A stretch of DNA of 64,000 nt, taken from contig CP031740.1 in the NCBI GenBank assembly GCA_022701275.1, positions 2,057,001 through 2,121,000 on the forward strand, given 5' to 3'. A program made the position numbers and the translations under genes. The notes below the pieces were generated by a model. That model ran no database searches, was not told the origin of the DNA, and was given only the letters and a program-made list of their open reading frames with translations. Source of the DNA: Microcoleus vaginatus PCC 9802. Its GTDB lineage: Bacteria > Cyanobacteriota > Cyanobacteriia > Cyanobacteriales > Microcoleaceae. Shown here piece after piece: positions 37,152-46,534 of this stretch. Position 1 is the first letter of the stretch; every line of letters starts with the position of its first letter.

Positions 37152-38188
37152 GCGCTAATAAGGAGTAGTTGGTAATTAGTAAAATCAAAAAACAACAACT
37201 ACCAATAGCTAATCCCAGCGAGAGCAATAGCAATCCTCTCATCCTGTGCGAACTCTTTTTTGTGTTTGACAATGTGTCATCTTCTTATTGCATCCGTTAA
37301 TTCAAAAAAAAGCACGTTGCGCGTTTACCGAAAGGATTGCTATAGCTTGCTTGGAGGGCGAATAAAAGCGATAGTTTTAGTAAGAGTCCCGGAACCCAGA
37401 AACCTAGTTTTGTTACGAAAAAACATAAATCGCGTAGCACCATCCGCCCCGGTGGCCAGACCCAGAAGGGTTGAGTTTTTTGAGATGTCGATCGATCTTG
37501 AAAAAACCAATTATTAAATTTTATGTCTGTCGCGCACTATTGAGAGTAGTGTGTGATATACTGTGGTAGTGAGTAAGTCTCTCAACTTCAACAGTCATCC
37601 AGCTACTCAAAAAGTTTATAATTAAAAGAAAAGACAGATTTTTCTCAGAAATTGATTCGATTAGTTGCCGTTCCAAAGATTTGCTGAATGTTAATAATTC
37701 TATCTACATGGAAAATGCCAAACGTTTTAGCCTGTCAGTTAACGAGTAAGTTAACATATGCTTCTGCTGTTGACTGCGAAGCGAAAAAGGTCATAGATTA
37801 CAAAGCAATACCAGCGCAAGCGACGGCTGAGGTGTTACAGTCAATTGTAAAAGTTTGGTAAAGTTATTGCGCCCCTACCGCGAAGCTGAGCGACACCGCA
37901 AAAAGTTTGCTTCGTCGCCCGGACACTCTACATACAAGCACAACGCAGCAGACCCAAATGCAGTTTGATACAAGTCTCCAGAAGTTGTAAAATAACTTTT
38001 GCCGCCGGCACACCATAGGGATTTAGTGATTTTTGTATACTATGTGAAAAGAGTGAGAACTATTAGAAGGAATTGGGCTCGACCAACCAAGAATCTCGTG
38101 TGATATCCTTAAGCCAATGCTCAAAGTATCAACTAGAAGGCTCGCAGAACAAAGCTGATTTTACCCCCAAAATATCAAAGAGGTCAAC
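37152..38188. other. long intergenic region without a supported gene
   Basis: About 1 kb. It includes inverted TATAGCAATCCT words (37227-37237, 37333-37343) and a degenerate AGAAACCTAGTTTTG copy near 37403. A short open frame at 37260-37517 has no family resemblance and covers these repeats. The rest is unexplained; regulatory DNA for the Wzc-like gene downstream is likely to be in the last 200 bp. Confidence 0.5.
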
Positions 38189-40546
38189 ATGGAAAGAGAA
38201 CAGGACGCTCATATCGTACCCATTAGCAACCAGAGCAGACAGGTGCAGCAATTTTCCGTTGACGAGGGAGAAGAGTTAAGCGCGCAGCCTCAGAAAGGAT
38301 TGAATGTAAAACCGTTGTTGAGGACTTTTCAGCGACAAGCCCTCATCATTATTGGGATTATGGGTCTAGTAGGCTTTGGAGCTTTTTATCAGATCAAGGG
38401 AGGCAAGAAAACATATCAAGGCGATTTTCGGATGCTAGTGGAACCAGTGACAACGGAGGCCAGAATTGCTGACCCCGCTGCCCTCGCCAATCGCAGCGAG
38501 GGGGGAGGAGTACCTAATCGAGATTTTTTTAGTTTGGACTACGCAACTCAACTTGAAATTCTCAAGAGTCCTCAGATGCTTTCTGCTATTACCAAACAAG
38601 TCCAAAAACGATATCCAAAAGTTACCGAAAAAATTCTTGAAAAAGAATTAGTCGTTTTGCGGCTGGGAGAAGATCAGACGACGCTCACTAAAATTTTGGA
38701 AGTTCGCTTCATGGGGAACGAGCCTGAATTAGTTGAGTTCGTTTTACAAGAAACTAAAAAGAAATATTTAAAGTACAGTCTTGATGAACGCAAGACTCGG
38801 ATTGGTGAAGGTGTTAAATTTATTGAAGACCAGCTTCCGGGACTCAATAAGCGCGTAAACAAGCTGCAATCGGAGTTACAGGTGATACAGCAGCAGCAAC
38901 AGATTACCGATCCTAAAGAACAAGGCGCGCAATTGATCGAGCAAGTTCGCACTGTAGAAACTTTAGAGTTAGAAACTCAAAGGCTACTGCAAGAACAGAA
39001 AACGCTGTACGCTAACTTGCAAAAACAATTAGATTTTACACCCAATGAAGCTATTGCCGCTTCAGCTTTAAGCGAAGAACCTCAATATAAAGAGTTGCTG
39101 ACCAAGGTTAAGGAAGTAGAAGGTCAGATTGCTGTAGAAACAGCTCGTTTTAAATCTGCTAACCCTATAGTGGAAGCTTTAGAGCGTAAGCGGGCAAATT
39201 TAGTAGCTTTGCTCAACCAGCAAACTGATCGAATTTTGGGGCAAAACTTAGTAGGCACCCAAGCTAATTCTAAAGTCCAGAATTTTCAAAATTCTATTCG
39301 CATAGGCTTGATTAAACAATTGGTTGATACTGCTAACCAAGTTGAAGTCTTAGAAGCTCGCCTTCAAGCAATCACCCAAACTAAAAACAATTTAAACACA
39401 AAAGCAACAGCATTCCCCAGCATAGCCCGCCGCTACAACGAGCTGCAACAGCAATTAGAAGTAGCCGGCCGCACCCGCGATCAACTTTTAACCCAGCGGG
39501 AAACTCTGCGCGTCCAAGCAGCTCAAAGCCAAGTACCTTGGGAAATAATTTCTGAACCACGGATACCGCGAGATGAGAAGGGCCAGTTGATGACAGTTCC
39601 ATCGAAAGCTAAAAACAAATTTTTGATGGCAGTTGTTGGAGCGCTAGTTTTGGGTCTGGGAGCTGCTATCCTAATTGAAAAGTTACGCAATATTTTCTAC
39701 TCTCCTGATGACGTTAAAGATGCGGTTGAAGCACCTTTATTGGGAGCAATTCCTCTTGACAAAAATGCTAGAAAATTGCCGCCTTCTATTGCTAAGGCCT
39801 ATGCTTATCTTGAAGGAAAAGAGGGTAATAGGAAAAATGCTGCGGAATTTATAGAAGCTTTTGACTCTCTTTATACTAATATCCGCTTTCTTTCTTCAAA
39901 TCGAACGATTAGCTCTTTGGCAATTGGTTCGGCTACAGTTGGCGAAGGCAAATCTACCGTTGCTTTAAACTTAGCTCACGTGGCAGCGCTGGCGGGTCAG
40001 CGAGTGCTGTTAGTAGACGCGAATTTGCATTCCCCCAGCCTGCACTTGCTGTTGGAACTGCCTAATGTCAAGGGATTGAGCAACTTGCTCGACAATAAAA
40101 ACGAACCCCATGAAATTATCCAACCATCGCATCTAGCAGATAATCTTTTTGTATTAACTGCCGGTCTCCCGGAGCCTGGTACTGCCAGACGGCTTGCATC
40201 ATCTCAGATGCAGTATTTAATGGAAGAACTTCAGGCAAAATTTGACTTAGTTATCTACGATACGCCACCGCTGGCGGACAGTAAAGATGCGAATTTTTTA
40301 GCGGCGCGCACCGATGGCATACTGATGGTTGTAGCACTTCGCCAGGTTCCCTTTTCTTTAGTCCAAAAAGTTTTCAGTCAATTAGAAAATTTTGGCATAC
40401 CATGCTTGGGCACAGTTGCGAATCATGCCACTAAACGCAAGAAGTACCCAGCATCTAGATCACCAGTTGTTGAAGATAAAAATGAATATTTGAATTTGGT
40501 ACCAGCACCGTCTCGTATCCGCAAACTAGCTCCTAAAAAAGAGTGA
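38189..40546 (+). CDS. Wzc-like polysaccharide co-polymerase/BY-kinase-type ATPase
   Basis: 785 residues. Wzz-type chain-length domain with two membrane helices (ALIIIGIMGLVGFGAFYQ ~47-65 and FLMAVVGALVLGLGAAIL ~475) around a coiled-coil-rich periplasmic region. The cytosolic ATPase part has Walker A SATVGEGKST (~583), A' VLLVDANLHS (~607, DAN in place of the usual DADLR) and Walker B LVIYDTPPLADSKD (~688). It should control exopolysaccharide chain length and export. The C-terminus has only two scattered Tyr (KKYPAS, NEYLNL) and no Tyr-rich cluster, so classical autophosphorylation is doubtful. AAAGAGGT precedes the start. No other polysaccharide genes are adjacent. Confidence 0.9.
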   Translation: MEREQDAHIVPISNQSRQVQQFSVDEGEELSAQPQKGLNVKPLLRTFQRQALIIIGIMGLVGFGAFYQIKGGKKTYQGDFRMLVEPVTTEARIADPAALANRSEGGGVPNRDFFSLDYATQLEILKSPQMLSAITKQVQKRYPKVTEKILEKELVVLRLGEDQTTLTKILEVRFMGNEPELVEFVLQETKKKYLKYSLDERKTRIGEGVKFIEDQLPGLNKRVNKLQSELQVIQQQQQITDPKEQGAQLIEQVRTVETLELETQRLLQEQKTLYANLQKQLDFTPNEAIAASALSEEPQYKELLTKVKEVEGQIAVETARFKSANPIVEALERKRANLVALLNQQTDRILGQNLVGTQANSKVQNFQNSIRIGLIKQLVDTANQVEVLEARLQAITQTKNNLNTKATAFPSIARRYNELQQQLEVAGRTRDQLLTQRETLRVQAAQSQVPWEIISEPRIPRDEKGQLMTVPSKAKNKFLMAVVGALVLGLGAAILIEKLRNIFYSPDDVKDAVEAPLLGAIPLDKNARKLPPSIAKAYAYLEGKEGNRKNAAEFIEAFDSLYTNIRFLSSNRTISSLAIGSATVGEGKSTVALNLAHVAALAGQRVLLVDANLHSPSLHLLLELPNVKGLSNLLDNKNEPHEIIQPSHLADNLFVLTAGLPEPGTARRLASSQMQYLMEELQAKFDLVIYDTPPLADSKDANFLAARTDGILMVVALRQVPFSLVQKVFSQLENFGIPCLGTVANHATKRKKYPASRSPVVEDKNEYLNLVPAPSRIRKLAPKKE

Positions 40547-40659
40547 CACCCAAAAAAGCTGACCCCCAAAAAATGAATACCAGCCCCCGACAGGAGTCAT
40601 GGAACTCCCAAAATTTTAGACTCTTGTTCAAGCTCCCAGATTCGTCTGTGGAGTAAATC

Positions 40660-40745
40660 GAAAATCTAAAATCGTTCGACTGAGCGCGAGTTGACTAAGC
40701 GCTCGCCGAACCTCTTAGGTCGAAGTCTAAGATCTAAAATCTAAA
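40660..40745. repeat. GTTCGACTGAGCGC palindrome with flanking TAAAATCTAAAAT repeats
   Basis: GTTCGACTGAGCGC (40675-40688) and GCGCTCGCCGAAC (40700-40712) form an imperfect stem, framed by AAAATCTAAAATC-type short repeats on both sides. It lies between convergent genes (Wzc-like and the CBS kinase) and may serve as a terminator. Confidence 0.55.
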
Positions 40746-40761
40746 ATTGAGTGATGGCGGA

Positions 40762-43221
40762 CTAATTTCCATCCGGGTTGGTAGGAAATGTGACGGTAAA
40801 ATTAGTCCAGCCATTCCTGCTTTCAACCTCAATTTTTCCCTGCAACTGTTCGACAAGTTTTTGAACCAAAGCTAAACCCAAACCTGTACCTCCTTGTTTC
40901 CAAGGATCGGCGTTGGGAACTCGATAAAATTTCTCAAAAATTCGAGGCAATTCCTCTATGGAAATGGACGATTGATTGCTGAGTGTAAATTGGATTTCTG
41001 AAGCCACAGCACTTGCTTGTCGCGAATTTGTCCTTTGTCCTTCTTGTTCCCAGTCTCCGTTTTTGCACTCAACTTTCAGAAAAATTTCGCCGTCATTGGC
41101 AGTATATTTGCAGGCATTGTTGAGGAGTTCGGCTAAAATTCGTCCCAAACTAGCGCGGTTGGAACTGATCGTGGGGAGGTGGCGATCACACTCTACTCGC
41201 AAATCCTGGTGGCGGTCGTGGGCCCGGGTGTAAAACGGGTCGATAATAGTAGGCAGCCAGACTTCTAAGTTTACTGGTTCGAGGTCGATCGGACAAGTTG
41301 CGGCTTCGAGCCGCTGTAAATCTAGCAAAGCATTAATCAAATCTGTTTCTCTAGTACATTCTGTTTCTAAAATTTCTAGATAAATCTGGCGTCGATCTGG
41401 TGTGGGAGAAATTCTCAACATATGAATAGCCATTTTTATATTAGCTAAAGGCGTCCGCAGTTCGTGAGAAACCGTGCTGAGAAATTCATCTTTGAGGACG
41501 TTTAAATGCTGGAGTTCGTGAACTTTTTGCTGCAATTCGGCGGTGCGTTCTTGGACTTGGCGTTCGAGGTCGGTGTTGAGATTTTGGACTTGCTGATAGA
41601 GTTGGGCTTGCTGAATGGCGATCGCGATTTGAGTTGCCAGTTGCAGCAGCAAATCCACTTCCGAAGGTTGCCACTGACGGGATTGGGAACACTGATGGAC
41701 ACACATCATCCCCCACAAATTGCCGTCTTGCAAAATTGGTACAATCAAATAAGCTTTGATTTGCGCTTGCTGGAACCGGGCATATTTTTCGGCGCTCAAA
41801 CAGGCTTGGTCGAGATCCGGAACCGCATAAATTTCCTGTTCGATCACAGAAGCAGATTCTTGCCAGATATTATCCGGCATGATTTCTCCCAAGATTGAAG
41901 ACCAATTTTCGGCAACGGATTCTGCCACTACAATGCCGTAATTGCTGGACTCTAAATGCAGGATTGCTACTCGGTCAGCTTGCAAAACTTGGCGGACTTC
42001 ATCGACGCTGGCGTTGAGAATTTCTTCGAGGTTTAAGGATTGGTGAATCCGCAAGGAAATGTGAGTTAACAGCCGATCGCGCTGCAATTGTTCATGGAGT
42101 TTTGCAGTCCGTTCCCGCACCTGCTGTTCCAGTTTGGCGTTGCGGCTTTGCAACAGTTCCACTTTTTCGGCTTGGAGTTGATAAACCGACTGCTGCAACT
42201 GTTTGACAACTCGGTACATTTCGGTGGGGTCGAGGACTCTGAGCAAGCTGGTCTGAGTAATAATTCCCAACAGTTCTCCGCGCCCCCCGCACACGACCAA
42301 CCGCTGCACTTGTTGCTGCTGCATTTCTTTGTGGGCCATCCACAGGGAATCGGAAGGTTGAAGAAATTGCAGGGGAGTTCTCATGACTTTTTGAGCTGGG
42401 GTTTGCTCGAAATTTAGTTCGAGAAACTGTGCTTGCACGATGTCGTATTCGGTAAGAATTCCCAGGGGTTGGTGAAAGGAATAGTGAAAAATGGAGGTAT
42501 AGTCATCTTTGGGCTTCTCCATTGTTAATTCTTTGTTTTTTGTGATGACTACGCAACTGACTTGATGCTCTGACATCAGTTCGGTTATACTCTGCAGCGA
42601 GGCGGTGTGGGGTGCTGTAATTGGCGTAGTCATCAATTCTGCTACCCGTCGCAATTTGAGAATGTTTGAAGGCTGCAATACTTGGCGAATTCTTTCCCGC
42701 GTCAGCACTCCTACCAAGTGGCCCAATTGATTGACGATCGGCAAATAGCGAATCTTGTGCTGGCGAAATAAGGATAAAGCGGTAAACACGTCTTGGTCAT
42801 CGGATTCTGTGAGGGAGACCGAAACCGGGGACATCACTTCAGAAATGGGTATTTTGTGCAGGGCTACTTTGTGCTGGGTGTCTATTTTGCCAGAAGCTAT
42901 CAGCCTCACTAAGTCGGCGGGAGTTAATATGCCGATTAACAATCCGCGACTGGGGTTGTCGGATAAGTTCCCTGTGGTAATAGTCTGCTGGTTCTGCACG
43001 ACGAGCACGCAGCGGGCCCGCACCTTGTCCGGCGGGGACGTTTCGGTCATCCCCCCCCGGTCTGAGGGTACAGGTGTTTTGACTAGGGGACAACTGTTTT
43101 GCAACTGACTCATCAGGGCGATCGCCGCTGCTAAGGAAGTTTCTGGCCCGGCAGTTAGGGGGTAGCGGTCGATCGCTTGTTCTAAGGCTGAGGAGTAAAA
43201 GGGCGGGTGGTAAAACGGCAT
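40762..43221 (-). CDS. CBS-GAF sensor histidine kinase
   Basis: 819 residues, soluble. Four CBS motifs in two Bateman modules: ~10-115, ~125-185 (VMSPVSVSLTESDDQDVFTAL), ~190-275 (ELMTTPITAPHTASLQ) and ~280-345 (VMRTPLQFLQPSDSLW). A coiled coil (~345-380) leads to a GAF domain (~385-535) and a second coil. The kinase has LSTVSHELRTPLANIKM (phosphoacceptor His), N box LLNNACKYTAND and G2 GGTGLGLALVQK. CBS domains usually bind adenine nucleotides, so it could sense energy charge or c-di-nucleotides (inference). Homologues are frequent in cyanobacteria. No response regulator is next to it. Confidence 0.9.
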   Translation of the reverse strand: MPFYHPPFYSSALEQAIDRYPLTAGPETSLAAAIALMSQLQNSCPLVKTPVPSDRGGMTETSPPDKVRARCVLVVQNQQTITTGNLSDNPSRGLLIGILTPADLVRLIASGKIDTQHKVALHKIPISEVMSPVSVSLTESDDQDVFTALSLFRQHKIRYLPIVNQLGHLVGVLTRERIRQVLQPSNILKLRRVAELMTTPITAPHTASLQSITELMSEHQVSCVVITKNKELTMEKPKDDYTSIFHYSFHQPLGILTEYDIVQAQFLELNFEQTPAQKVMRTPLQFLQPSDSLWMAHKEMQQQQVQRLVVCGGRGELLGIITQTSLLRVLDPTEMYRVVKQLQQSVYQLQAEKVELLQSRNAKLEQQVRERTAKLHEQLQRDRLLTHISLRIHQSLNLEEILNASVDEVRQVLQADRVAILHLESSNYGIVVAESVAENWSSILGEIMPDNIWQESASVIEQEIYAVPDLDQACLSAEKYARFQQAQIKAYLIVPILQDGNLWGMMCVHQCSQSRQWQPSEVDLLLQLATQIAIAIQQAQLYQQVQNLNTDLERQVQERTAELQQKVHELQHLNVLKDEFLSTVSHELRTPLANIKMAIHMLRISPTPDRRQIYLEILETECTRETDLINALLDLQRLEAATCPIDLEPVNLEVWLPTIIDPFYTRAHDRHQDLRVECDRHLPTISSNRASLGRILAELLNNACKYTANDGEIFLKVECKNGDWEQEGQRTNSRQASAVASEIQFTLSNQSSISIEELPRIFEKFYRVPNADPWKQGGTGLGLALVQKLVEQLQGKIEVESRNGWTNFTVTFPTNPDGN

Positions 43222-43489
43222 AGTTGATTGCAGGTTGTCAGAGGGCGGCTAACTATCGGGCAAAGCCTTAGGGAACGGCACAAACACCTCGCCTGTGCTT
43301 GGGATTTAAATAATAAACTTTCTCATTGATTATTTCCACGCAATCTGAGCTTGAGATTAATGGTGCCACTAATTCGCAATCTCACGGATCTCAAATCCTT
43401 GGGCGGTTTTTACTGCCTGCTTTTCTCCAGAGACTCTCCTATAATCAAAATAACCCGAATGTAAAGTTTTACTACAAGATTTATCCATA

Positions 43490-44164
43490 ATGACAACTTT
43501 AAGCTTAGAGCAAATTGCAGCCAAGTTAGAAAGCCAAAATTCAGCCGATCGAATGGTGGCTTTGGCCAACTTGCGGAACGTGCCTGCTGCAGAGGCGGTG
43601 CCTTTGATTAAAAAGGTGTTGAACGACGAAAGTTTGCAAGTGCGATCGATGGCTGTGTTTGCTCTCGGGGTCAAACCGACAGCAGAGTGCTATCCTATTT
43701 TAGTCAAATTGCTAGAAACAGACCCGGATTACGGCATTCGCGCTGACGCTGCGGGTGCTTTGGGCTATCTGGAAGATATCAGAGCTTTTGATGCTTTGGT
43801 GCGGGCTTTTTACGAAGATACTCAATGGCTGGTGCGCTTCAGTGCTGCTGTTTCTCTGGGAAATCTCAAAGATCCCCGGGCTCGTGACGTGCTGCTAAAA
43901 GCTCTCGACAGCGAGCAAGTGGTGATCCAGCAGGCGGCAATTTCGGCTTTGGGGGAAATTAAGGAAATTGGGGCGATCGATCGCATCCTCAATTTTGCTC
44001 AGTCGGAAGATTGGCTGATTCGCCAGAGGCTGGCTGAAGCTTTGGGCAATTTGCCGAGTGTTAAGAGCGTTTCGGCTTTGAAATACTTAGAAAAAGATAG
44101 TAATTCTCAAGTATCTAAGGCGGCAACAATTTCTCTTGATCGCCTGTCAAAAGCAGAAGCGTGA
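43490..44164 (+). CDS. HEAT-repeat protein, NblB-like
   Basis: 224 residues made of about six HEAT-type helical repeats (VRSMAVFALG, IRADAAGALGYLED, VRFSAAVSLGNLKD, IQQAAISALGEIKE, IRQRLAEALGNL). The same architecture and length are found in NblB, which binds and helps dismantle phycobilisomes on nutrient starvation, and in the CpcE/CpcF/PecE chromophore lyase family. The relation to NblB is by resemblance only; no phycobilisome gene is adjacent. Start MTTLSLEQIAAKLESQ. Confidence 0.8.
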   Translation: MTTLSLEQIAAKLESQNSADRMVALANLRNVPAAEAVPLIKKVLNDESLQVRSMAVFALGVKPTAECYPILVKLLETDPDYGIRADAAGALGYLEDIRAFDALVRAFYEDTQWLVRFSAAVSLGNLKDPRARDVLLKALDSEQVVIQQAAISALGEIKEIGAIDRILNFAQSEDWLIRQRLAEALGNLPSVKSVSALKYLEKDSNSQVSKAATISLDRLSKAEA

Positions 44165-44188
44165 CCTAAAACTTTTAGTATGTTGAAA

Positions 44189-44215
44189 AACCCGGTTTAT
44201 TCAATAAACCGGGTT
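44189..44215. terminator. AAACCCGGTTTAT palindrome downstream of the HEAT gene
   Basis: AACCCGGTTTAT (44189-44200) and ATAAACCGGGTT (44204-44215) are perfectly complementary around TCA. Likely terminator and the best copy of the repeat family. Confidence 0.68.
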
Positions 44216-44341
44216 AATCCGTATTTTAGCAATCTTAATGAAATTTATAGAGTATTCCGTAAAACCAGAATGTATTATTTAAGCTGCGAGGCTAAATCGC
44301 AAGTTAAAATAGTTGTCGATCTCCTTTAACCCAAACTAATC

Positions 44342-44596
44342 ATGAATCAAGCGCCCAATCCCTTTAACTCAAATCCCTCCAATCCCCTAGACCCCTTGGA
44401 GCAAGAAGTTGACGATCAAGGTGAAGCATTGCCGAGACAGTACCACCCGGCAACTAAAAAAACTCTGCAAAAAGTCTTTATTATCCTGGTAGTTGTCGGG
44501 GCAATTATTGGGGGAATTCTGTCTATAGGGGTGATTTCGCTGATGCAGAAGGCAGGACTGACAGATGTGCCGGCAAGGGTACAGAATCCTAAGTGA
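44342..44596 (+). CDS. small single-span membrane protein
   Basis: 84 residues: a proline- and acid-rich N-terminus (MNQAPNPFNSNPSNPLDPLE), then one membrane helix (~40-62, FIILVVVGAIIGGILSIGVI) and a short basic tail. The layout (cytosolic N-terminus, single helix) suggests a small membrane anchor or assembly factor. I do not recognise the family. Good start and codon use. Confidence 0.65.
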   Translation: MNQAPNPFNSNPSNPLDPLEQEVDDQGEALPRQYHPATKKTLQKVFIILVVVGAIIGGILSIGVISLMQKAGLTDVPARVQNPK

Positions 44597-44833
44597 ATGG
44601 GTGGGTTGAGCGTACCTGAAGCGATCGCCCAGCCTTAATTATAATATCGTTCAATATCGTGCCCATGTTGCTGGCGCGAAATTAAGATGCGATCGCTCGC
44701 CTAGTACCCCAATAAATCTTAATATTTTCATTATTTTATTTGATGCCACTGTGTCTATACAATCAAATTCGGTGCTGTAGCGGCCCGGATCAAAAACAGT
44801 TTTAAATAAACCACACTTATTCTGAGTAAGAGA

Positions 44834-45949
44834 ATGTTACTTATTGCCCTATTTATCGCCACCTTTTTTTTAGCATACTGCAATGGTGCTAATGATAATT
44901 TTAAAGGCGTGGCGACACTGTTTGGTAGTCAGACCACGAACTATAAAACAGCAATTGGTTGGGCAACTATCACAACTTTTGCAGGTTCAATATTTTCTAT
45001 TTTTTTAGCAGAAACGCTGGTAAAAAGCTTTTCGGGAAAAGGGCTAGTTCCAGACGAGATCGCCAATGGTCAAGATTTTCATTTGGCAGTCGCGATCGCT
45101 GCGGGTTTAACCGTTATTCTTGCTACCTTAACTGGATTCCCCATTTCCACAACTCACGGTCTTACAGGTGCCCTTAGCGGTGCAGGTTTAGTAGCAATTG
45201 GTACTCAAGTTAATTTTACTGCCTTGCAGAAAAATTTTCTAATGCCTTTGTTGCTAAGTCCCATGATTGCGATTCTATTAGGAGCTTTAATTTATGCGCT
45301 GTCTCGCTACCTGCGAGTTTATTTAGGAATCCAGAAAGAATGGTGTATTTGCGCTGGTCAAACTCAACAGATTATTCCGATTCCCCAGCCCGATGCAACT
45401 AACATACTTAAGTGCATCACAACCGCTGATGTCGCCGTCGATTCTCTAGATAAATGCACGCAAAGGTACCTGGGAAATTTCTTACAAATCCCCAGCCAAA
45501 AGTTAGTGGATGTTTGCCATTTTATGAGTGCGGGAATCGTCAGTTTTGCCAGAGGATTGAACGATACGCCGAAAATTGTTTCGCTCATGTTAGTCGGTCA
45601 ATCAATATCAGTTCAGTGGGGAAGTTTAGCAGTAGCTTTGGGAATGGCGCTCGGCGGTTTATTGAATGCTAAAAAAGTTGCCGAAACCATGAGCAAAAAG
45701 CTGACCGCAATGAATACCGGTCAAGGGCTGGTGGCAAACTTAGTGACTGGATTTTTAGTTATTGCTGCCAGTCGTTATGGGCTTCCAGTTTCTACTACCC
45801 ATGTTTCGGTAGGTTCAATTTTTGGTGTTGGATTGATTTCAAAAAAAGCTAATGTGCGCGTTTTCTATCAGATTCTACTATCATGGATTTTGACCTTGCC
45901 AATTGCTGCGGCAATCAGCGGCTGTGGTTACTGGGTGTTGCATCGGTAA
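44834..45949 (+). CDS. pit: PiT family inorganic phosphate transporter
   Basis: 371 residues, compact for PiT (often 420-500). Both inverted-repeat signature motifs are present: CNGANDNFKGVATLFGSQTT at the N-terminus and GLNDTPKIVSLML in the second half. Ten or more membrane helices. Low-affinity phosphate (and arsenate) uptake with H+ or Na+ is the usual role. Here it is 139 bp upstream of arsR on the same strand, so it may belong to the arsenic island. Whether it is repressed or induced by arsenic is not visible. Confidence 0.9.
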   Translation: MLLIALFIATFFLAYCNGANDNFKGVATLFGSQTTNYKTAIGWATITTFAGSIFSIFLAETLVKSFSGKGLVPDEIANGQDFHLAVAIAAGLTVILATLTGFPISTTHGLTGALSGAGLVAIGTQVNFTALQKNFLMPLLLSPMIAILLGALIYALSRYLRVYLGIQKEWCICAGQTQQIIPIPQPDATNILKCITTADVAVDSLDKCTQRYLGNFLQIPSQKLVDVCHFMSAGIVSFARGLNDTPKIVSLMLVGQSISVQWGSLAVALGMALGGLLNAKKVAETMSKKLTAMNTGQGLVANLVTGFLVIAASRYGLPVSTTHVSVGSIFGVGLISKKANVRVFYQILLSWILTLPIAAAISGCGYWVLHR

Positions 45950-46088
45950 AAGAATTAATCGTTAGTCCTAGAACAGAAAGAGTTCGCAGTTGATTTGGGA
46001 TTGTCATCAAATGATAACCTGATCAAATCTAACGGTAAAAACAAGAAATCGCGCCGGGAGTTTTTGAATAAAAATTTAAGGGTAATTT

Positions 46089-46430
46089 ATGGTTAAAAAT
46101 TCTCCGATCGCGCCGCCTGTTGCAGATAAATTGATTGGTGCTGGCTTTCACGCTCTTTCCGATCCTTTGCGGCTTCAGATTTTGGAGTTGCTGCGGGAAC
46201 AGGAGTTGTGCGTGTGTGATTTGTGCGATCGGCTCAACGTCACTCAGTCTAAACTCTCTTTTCACCTCAAAGCCTTGAAGGATGCAGCTTTAGTCCGCAG
46301 CCGCCAAGAAGGCCGCTGGATTTACTACAGCCTCAATTTAGCTCAGTTTGTCGCCCTCGAACAGTACCTCGCCGAATACCGCCGTTTCAGCCAGATCCTG
46401 CCGGCGCGCCCCTGTTCCGACGCGGGTTAA
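46089..46430 (+). CDS. arsR: ArsR-family arsenite-responsive repressor
   Basis: 113 residues with a winged helix-turn-helix (NVTQSKLSFHLKALKDAALV) and the arsenite-binding motif of classical ArsR in its first helix, ELCVCDLCDRL (ELCVCDLC, two of three Cys). It should repress the operon in the absence of As(III) or Sb(III) and release DNA when the cysteines bind it. It is 104 bp upstream of aqpS, in the same orientation, and the palindrome at 46486-46505 is its probable operator. Confidence 0.95.
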   Translation: MVKNSPIAPPVADKLIGAGFHALSDPLRLQILELLREQELCVCDLCDRLNVTQSKLSFHLKALKDAALVRSRQEGRWIYYSLNLAQFVALEQYLAEYRRFSQILPARPCSDAG

Positions 46431-46480
46431 CCTATCAACATTTCTTAATCACTCAAATATTGAGATGGATTGTTAGATGA

Positions 46481-46508
46481 TTGACATATCAATTTTTTTT
46501 GATATGAT
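46481..46508 (+). promoter_or_regulatory. ArsR operator overlapping a sigma70-type promoter of aqpS
   Basis: -35 TTGACA (46481-46486), 16-nt spacer, -10 TATGAT (46503-46508). A perfect palindrome ATATCAA (46486-46492), six T's, TTGATAT (46499-46505) fills the spacer and enters the -10 box. A dimer bound there would block RNA polymerase. It starts about 50 bp before the aqpS ATG. The symmetry and place are seen in the sequence; binding by ArsR is inferred. Confidence 0.75.
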
Positions 46509-46534
46509 GTGATGGAACCAATTAGTTGAGAGCG

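Noticed and set aside
37260-37517. 85-codon open frame in the 1-kb gene-free region
   Set aside because: Covers dispersed repeats, no ribosome-binding site and no protein-like pattern.
45990-46030. ATCAAATGATAACCTGATCAAAT as a second ArsR operator before arsR
   Set aside because: Symmetry is poor and there is no matching promoter; left as unproved.
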